In this document: positions 60,082 through 64,000 of the stretch, in pieces | Numbering within the stretch: the first letter of the stretch is position 1 | How the letters are laid out: the number at the start of each line of letters is the position of its first letter | Assembly (NCBI RefSeq): GCF_051380735.1 | Contig: NZ_JBNYXQ010000003.1 | Location: 248,001 to 312,000 of the forward strand | DNA length: 64,000 nt | Source: Janthinobacterium sp051380735 | Lineage (GTDB): Bacteria > Pseudomonadota > Gammaproteobacteria > Burkholderiales > Burkholderiaceae_D | Direction of reading: 5' to 3' | The notes under the pieces: generated by a model | What the model was told of the DNA's origin: nothing | Database searches by the model: none | What the model saw: only the letters and a program-made list of their open reading frames with translations | Position numbers and translations under genes: made by a program

Positions 60082-60314
60082 ATTGGTCAACGTTCAAGCG
60101 CCTGGTAGTGGCGTGGCGGCATACGTTTTAAAGCGAGCGGGGGCGGGATCAATACGGAAGGGCTGAACAACAGGACGGCGCCGACAGTGATGCCAGTCGC
60201 CGTTTTATTTTACGCGCCTGAGCTGGCCTGACAAGGGCGCGCGATAATTTATTACTGAAGCAATGTAAAACTAACAAAAAAATGTTGCGTTTTGTCCAAA
60301 AATCCTGCGCGAAT

Positions 60315-60343
60315 TTGACAATTTATGGCGTGAATGTTTTGAT
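60315..60343 (+). promoter_or_regulatory. Candidate sigma-70 promoter of the second TonB receptor
   Basis: A perfect TTGACA (60315-60320), a 17-bp spacer and TTTGAT (four of six to TATAAT) lie in an AT-rich stretch about 125 bp before the ATG at 60470. The long AT-rich leader could hold further control sites. Confidence 0.5.
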
Positions 60344-60469
60344 GACGAGCCTGAAAAAACTCCAAATTTTCATTGGTCTAATTGAACTCAAGCAAATTAA
60401 TTATCGATGGGCAACAAGTTATCTCAAAATAATTGCCGCATTTATTACAAAAATAAGGAATTAACGATA

Positions 60470-63121
60470 ATGGTCGAAAATGTAATGTCGCGCACTGTGC
60501 GTCTCATGTTTGCTGGCAGCATTGCTCTTGGCATGCATGCCGCCTATGCGCAAGAAACAACAGAAGCGCCAATGCAGCGCGTGGAAGTAACGGGCTCGAG
60601 CATCAAGCGCCTGGCGTCGGAGACGGCATTGCCGATCACCTCGATCAAGGCCGATGACTTCGCCAAGCAGGGCCTGACGACAGCGCAGGAAGTGCTGTCG
60701 ACGATCTCGATGAACCAGAGCACGCAAAGCAGCTCGCAGTCGGTCGGCTCCGGCACGGGCGGCCAGTCGCAGGCGGATCTGCGCGGCATCGGTGGCGACA
60801 AGACCCTGGTGCTGCTGAACGGCCGTCGCATCGCCAGCCATCCGTTCAACGGCTCGTCGGTCGACCTGAACATCATTCCGATCTCGGCCCTGGAACGCGT
60901 GGAAGTATTGCGCGACGGCGCCTCGGCCATCTACGGCACCGACGCCATCGGCGGCGTCATCAACTTCATCACCAAGCGCTCGGTCAAGGGCGGCTCGGTC
61001 ACGGTAGAACATTACGAACCGCAAAAATCGGGTGGCGGCGACGAGTCGCGCATCAACCTGTCGGCCGGTTACGGCGACCTGAACAAGGATGGCTTCAATG
61101 TCTTCGGCGTCGTCGACGTGCATCGCCAGGCGGCATTGAACGCCAGCGACCGCGACTTCTCGGCCAGCGGCTATATCCCGGGCAAGGGTGTCGACAACCT
61201 GAGCAGCACGCCCTTCCCTGCCAACTTCTACGACACCGGCAATGGCGTGTCCGGCAACCCGGCGTTCGCCGCCGGTTGCGTCGGCCCTAACCTGTACAAG
61301 AACACCTCGGGCAAGAGCACCTGTGCGATGGATGTCACGCCGTACATGCAGACAATTCCGAAAACCAAGCAGGAGTCCTTCCTCGGCAAGGCCAGCTTCA
61401 AGCTGAACCAGGATCACCTGGCCACCGTCGAATACCTGCATGCGCGCAGCACCAACGAAGCACGCATTTCGCCGCCGCCGATGTCGAACATCGGCGCGCT
61501 GATGCCGTCGAGCTCGCCTTACTACCCGGGCGGCAGCGCTGGCGTGCCAGCCGTGCCTGGCTTGTCCGGCGGCCCGCTTGACATCAGCTGGCGTCCGGTG
61601 GCCTCGGGCCAGCGCAGCGGCTTTGACACCAGTACCTCGGACCGCCTGGTACTGGCATCCGAAGGCGTGCTGGGCAGCTGGGACTACAACGCTGGCCTGA
61701 GCCATTCGATCAGCAAGGCCACCAGTGCCTTTACCGGCGGCTACCTGGCCGACCAGCGCATCATCGACGGCATCGGCAGTGGCCTGCTGAACCCGTTCGG
61801 CGAGCAAAGCGCCGCCGGCCAGGCCTATCTGAACGATTCCCTGCTGAAAGGCAAGTACCTTGACGCCAAGATGACCAGCACGGCGATTGACGCCAAGATC
61901 AGCCGCGAACTGTTCACCCTGCCGGCAGGCGCCGTCGGTTTTGCCGTCGGTACCGAGTTCCGCCGGGACAAGGCTGAATACAATGTCGACACCGCCCTGG
62001 CTGGCCAGGCATCGAGCTCCGGCTACGCCGAAGCGCAGAACCAGTCAGGCAGCCGCAACATCAGCGCGATTTTCTCCGAGCTGAGTGTTCCTGTCGTCAA
62101 GAACCTGGAACTGTCGCTGGCAGCGCGCTATGACCACTACAACGATGTCGGCGGCAGCTTCAATCCGAAAGTGGGCGTACGCTGGCAGCCAACGAGCGAA
62201 GTGCTGTTCCGCAGCTCGTACAACACCGGCTTCCGCGCACCGACCTTGTATGACCTGCATGGCCCGCAAAGCAAGACCTTCACCGCCAACAAGTACGACG
62301 ATCCGCGCCTGTGCCCGGGCGGCGTGGCAGCCCCTGGCGCCAACGGCAACGTGGCCTGCGGCGCGCAGCAATATATCCGCTCCGGCGGCAATCCGGACGT
62401 CGGCCCTGAAAAATCGAAAACCTTCAGCGCCGGTATCGTCATCGAGCCAGTCAAGTCGCTGACGGTGTCGCTAGACTACTTCCAGATCAAGCTGCGCGAC
62501 AAGATCGGTACCGTGGCCGAACAGACGCTGTTCGACAACTACGACAAGTACAAGGACAACTTCATCTATTCGAACGGCGGCACCAAGCTCGAATACGTGG
62601 TGGCGACGCTGGACAACCTGGGCGAAATGCATACCTCGGGCATCGACCTGGGCCTGAACTGGAAACTGCCACGCAGCCAGTACGGTACTTTTACCTTCAA
62701 TTTTGACGGCACCTGGGTCAGGAAGTATGAGTACCAGAACGAGCGCGGCGGCGAATTCGTGCAGAACGTCGGCGTGTATGGCGACAACGCACCGGTGTTC
62801 CGCTGGAGGCATAATGCTTCGCTGCAATGGAACCTGGACAAATGGAACGCCACCCTGTCGAACAAGTACATGAGCGGCTACCGCGACCAGAACTATGTCG
62901 ACGCGCAATACGAACAGAACGTGAAAGCGTACTCGGTCTGGTCGCTGTCGGGCGCCTACTCGGGCTTCAAGAACACGGAACTGACCGTGGGCGTGAAGAA
63001 CCTGCTGAACGAAGATCCACCGTTCAGTAACCAGATTGGTACCTTCCAGACCGGCTACGATCCGCGCTTTGCCGATCCGCTGGGCCGTACCTTCTACGTG
63101 CGCGCCACGTACAAATTCTAA
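60470..63121 (+). CDS. TonB-dependent outer-membrane receptor
   Basis: This is an 883-residue receptor paralogous to the preceding one. It has a signal peptide (MVENVMSRTVRLMFAGSIALG, ending AAYAQ), then PMQRVEVTGSSIKRLASETALP, plug motifs (DLRGIGGDKTLVLLNGRRI, VEVLRDGASAIYGTDAIGGVINFITK) and a barrel ending RTFYVRATYKF with the C-terminal Phe. The ATG at 60470 has AAGGA 11 bases upstream; the 60407 frame start is rejected because it precedes the signal peptide. It probably takes up a peptide, siderophore or sugar; the ligand is not visible. No TonB or sigma/anti-sigma gene is adjacent. Confidence 0.94.
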   Translation: MVENVMSRTVRLMFAGSIALGMHAAYAQETTEAPMQRVEVTGSSIKRLASETALPITSIKADDFAKQGLTTAQEVLSTISMNQSTQSSSQSVGSGTGGQSQADLRGIGGDKTLVLLNGRRIASHPFNGSSVDLNIIPISALERVEVLRDGASAIYGTDAIGGVINFITKRSVKGGSVTVEHYEPQKSGGGDESRINLSAGYGDLNKDGFNVFGVVDVHRQAALNASDRDFSASGYIPGKGVDNLSSTPFPANFYDTGNGVSGNPAFAAGCVGPNLYKNTSGKSTCAMDVTPYMQTIPKTKQESFLGKASFKLNQDHLATVEYLHARSTNEARISPPPMSNIGALMPSSSPYYPGGSAGVPAVPGLSGGPLDISWRPVASGQRSGFDTSTSDRLVLASEGVLGSWDYNAGLSHSISKATSAFTGGYLADQRIIDGIGSGLLNPFGEQSAAGQAYLNDSLLKGKYLDAKMTSTAIDAKISRELFTLPAGAVGFAVGTEFRRDKAEYNVDTALAGQASSSGYAEAQNQSGSRNISAIFSELSVPVVKNLELSLAARYDHYNDVGGSFNPKVGVRWQPTSEVLFRSSYNTGFRAPTLYDLHGPQSKTFTANKYDDPRLCPGGVAAPGANGNVACGAQQYIRSGGNPDVGPEKSKTFSAGIVIEPVKSLTVSLDYFQIKLRDKIGTVAEQTLFDNYDKYKDNFIYSNGGTKLEYVVATLDNLGEMHTSGIDLGLNWKLPRSQYGTFTFNFDGTWVRKYEYQNERGGEFVQNVGVYGDNAPVFRWRHNASLQWNLDKWNATLSNKYMSGYRDQNYVDAQYEQNVKAYSVWSLSGAYSGFKNTELTVGVKNLLNEDPPFSNQIGTFQTGYDPRFADPLGRTFYVRATYKF

Positions 63122-63141
63122 GCCGATACCGGCGAAGAACT

Positions 63142-63181
63142 AAAAAAGCCCGGGAAGCTCTCATGCTTCCCGGGCTTTTTT
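63142..63181. terminator. Bidirectional intrinsic terminator between the TonB receptor and DAHP synthase
   Basis: A-tract, GCCCGGGAAGC-tctcat-GCTTCCCGGGC, T-tract: a perfect 11-bp stem that ends the receptor transcript on plus and the convergent aroG transcript on minus. Confidence 0.95.
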
Positions 63182-63194
63182 CATGCTGGCGCGA

Positions 63195-64000
63195 TTACTC
63201 CTTGTCGCCGTGCAAGCGGCGCTGCTTCACCGCTGCCGCCAGGTTTTCCAGCACCGCCACGCTGGCGCTCCAGTCGATGCAGCCGTCGGTCACCGACTGG
63301 CCGTACACCAGTTCCTTGCCCGGCACCAGGTCCTGGCGCCCCGACACCAGGTGCGATTCGACCATCACGCCGACGATGCGGTCGTCGCCGCCGGCCACTT
63401 GCGCGGCGATATTGGCACAGACGGGCACCTGGTTTTCCGGCTTTTTCGAGCTGTTCGCATGCGAGGCGTCGATCATCAGGCGCGACGCCAGGCCTTGCGC
63501 GGCGATCGCCTTGCAAGCTTCTTCCACGCTGGCCGCGTCGTAGTTGGGCGTCTTGCCGCCGCGCAGGATGATATGGCAGTCTTCATTGCCATTGGTCGAG
63601 ACGATGGCCGAGTGGCCGCCCTTGGTAACGGACAGGAAATGGTGCGGCTGCGAGGCGGCCTTGATCGCTTCCACGGCGATTTTCACATTGCCGTCGGTGC
63701 CGTTCTTGAAACCGACCGGACACGACAGCCCCGACGCCAGTTCGCGGTGCACCTGCGACTCGGTGGTACGCGCGCCGATCGCGCCCCAGCTGATCAGGTC
63801 GGCAATATATTGTGGGCTGATCACATCGAGAAATTCCGTGCCGGCCGGCAGGCCCAGTTCGTTGATGTCGCGCAGCAGTTCGCGCGCCATGCGCAGGCCA
63901 TCGTTGATGCGGAAGCTGTTGTCCATGTACGGGTCGTTGATCAGGCCCTTCCAGCCAACCGTGGTGCGCGGCTTTTCGAAATACACGCGCATGACGATTT
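63195..64000 (-). CDS. aroG: 3-deoxy-7-phosphoheptulonate (DAHP) synthase, class I, partial
   Basis: This enzyme condenses phosphoenolpyruvate and erythrose-4-phosphate, the first step of aromatic amino acid synthesis. The visible C-terminal 267 residues match AroF/G/H-type enzymes: MRVYFEKPRTTVGWKGLINDP, GARTTESQVHRELASGLS, GFKNGTDG, the metal-binding His in SVTKGGHSAIVSTNGNEDCHIILRGG, LMIDASHANSSK and VMVESHLVSG. The gene runs off the right edge; its N-terminal feedback region is not visible, so the isozyme (F, G or H) cannot be fixed. Confidence 0.93.
   Translation of the reverse strand, partial: IVMRVYFEKPRTTVGWKGLINDPYMDNSFRINDGLRMARELLRDINELGLPAGTEFLDVISPQYIADLISWGAIGARTTESQVHRELASGLSCPVGFKNGTDGNVKIAVEAIKAASQPHHFLSVTKGGHSAIVSTNGNEDCHIILRGGKTPNYDAASVEEACKAIAAQGLASRLMIDASHANSSKKPENQVPVCANIAAQVAGGDDRIVGVMVESHLVSGRQDLVPGKELVYGQSVTDGCIDWSASVAVLENLAAAVKQRRLHGDKE

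Overview
The window is a GC-rich chromosomal segment from a Betaproteobacterium. The protein sequences look most like Oxalobacteraceae (Janthinobacterium, Duganella or Massilia type). This placement is inferred from the gene set: a long isocitrate lyase, a class I fumarase, the rimP-nusA-infB-rbfA-truB block, TonB receptors with an N-terminal VEVTGSSIKR stretch, and PEP-CTERM-like relics. No marker gene was compared computationally. The window contains no CRISPR array, rRNA, intact insertion sequence or prophage.

Layout. Positions 1-1.7 kb hold the end of a hybrid sensor kinase overlapping a class A beta-lactamase. Positions 2.3-10 kb (minus strand) hold an orphan type VI secretion island in the order vgrG, tle3 lipase, tla3 adapter, PAAR, then a secreted protein that is the best candidate for the immunity factor. 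Positions 10-17 kb hold a nucleoside hydrolase, a DUF1493/SUKH-like pair, an MHS-family transporter, a diguanylate cyclase and isocitrate lyase. Positions 17-20.3 kb are an accessory patch: an Rhs relic, REP-like repeats, a broken REP-associated transposase, an AT-rich AAA ATPase-TOPRIM (OLD-like) gene and tRNA-Ser. Positions 20.4-26 kb hold acetyl-CoA synthetase, a YqhA-type membrane protein, fumarase, glutamate racemase and tRNA-His. Positions 26-28.1 kb hold a hipBA module with four regularly spaced operator-like palindromes. Positions 28-35 kb mix small or broken genes, lipoproteins, two tandem TonB_C-like periplasmic proteins and a chemoreceptor. Positions 35.4-50 kb are conserved translation and RNA genes (dusA, typA, truB, rbfA, infB, nusA, rimP, rluB), scpB and glucokinase. 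Positions 50-64 kb hold a DedA-rhodanese fusion, a four-gene peptide ABC transporter, two TonB-dependent receptors and the start of a DAHP synthase gene.

How the genes work together. aceA, acs and fumarase form an acetate/glyoxylate/TCA neighbourhood that the 17-20 kb accessory patch interrupts. The vgrG island encodes a spike, tip, adapter and lipase toxin, with no core secretion genes nearby, so the apparatus must be encoded elsewhere. The peptide transporter and the two outer-membrane receptors lie side by side and may serve nutrient uptake together.

Most notable observations. The AAA-TOPRIM gene is a candidate single-gene antiphage system sitting inside a REP-bounded unit in place of the transposase 3' half. 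A 12+12 bp palindromic repeat is translated in-frame at the murI N-terminus. The hip operators are centred 50, 50 and 52 bp apart. The first TonB receptor has a one-base frameshift in its signal peptide.
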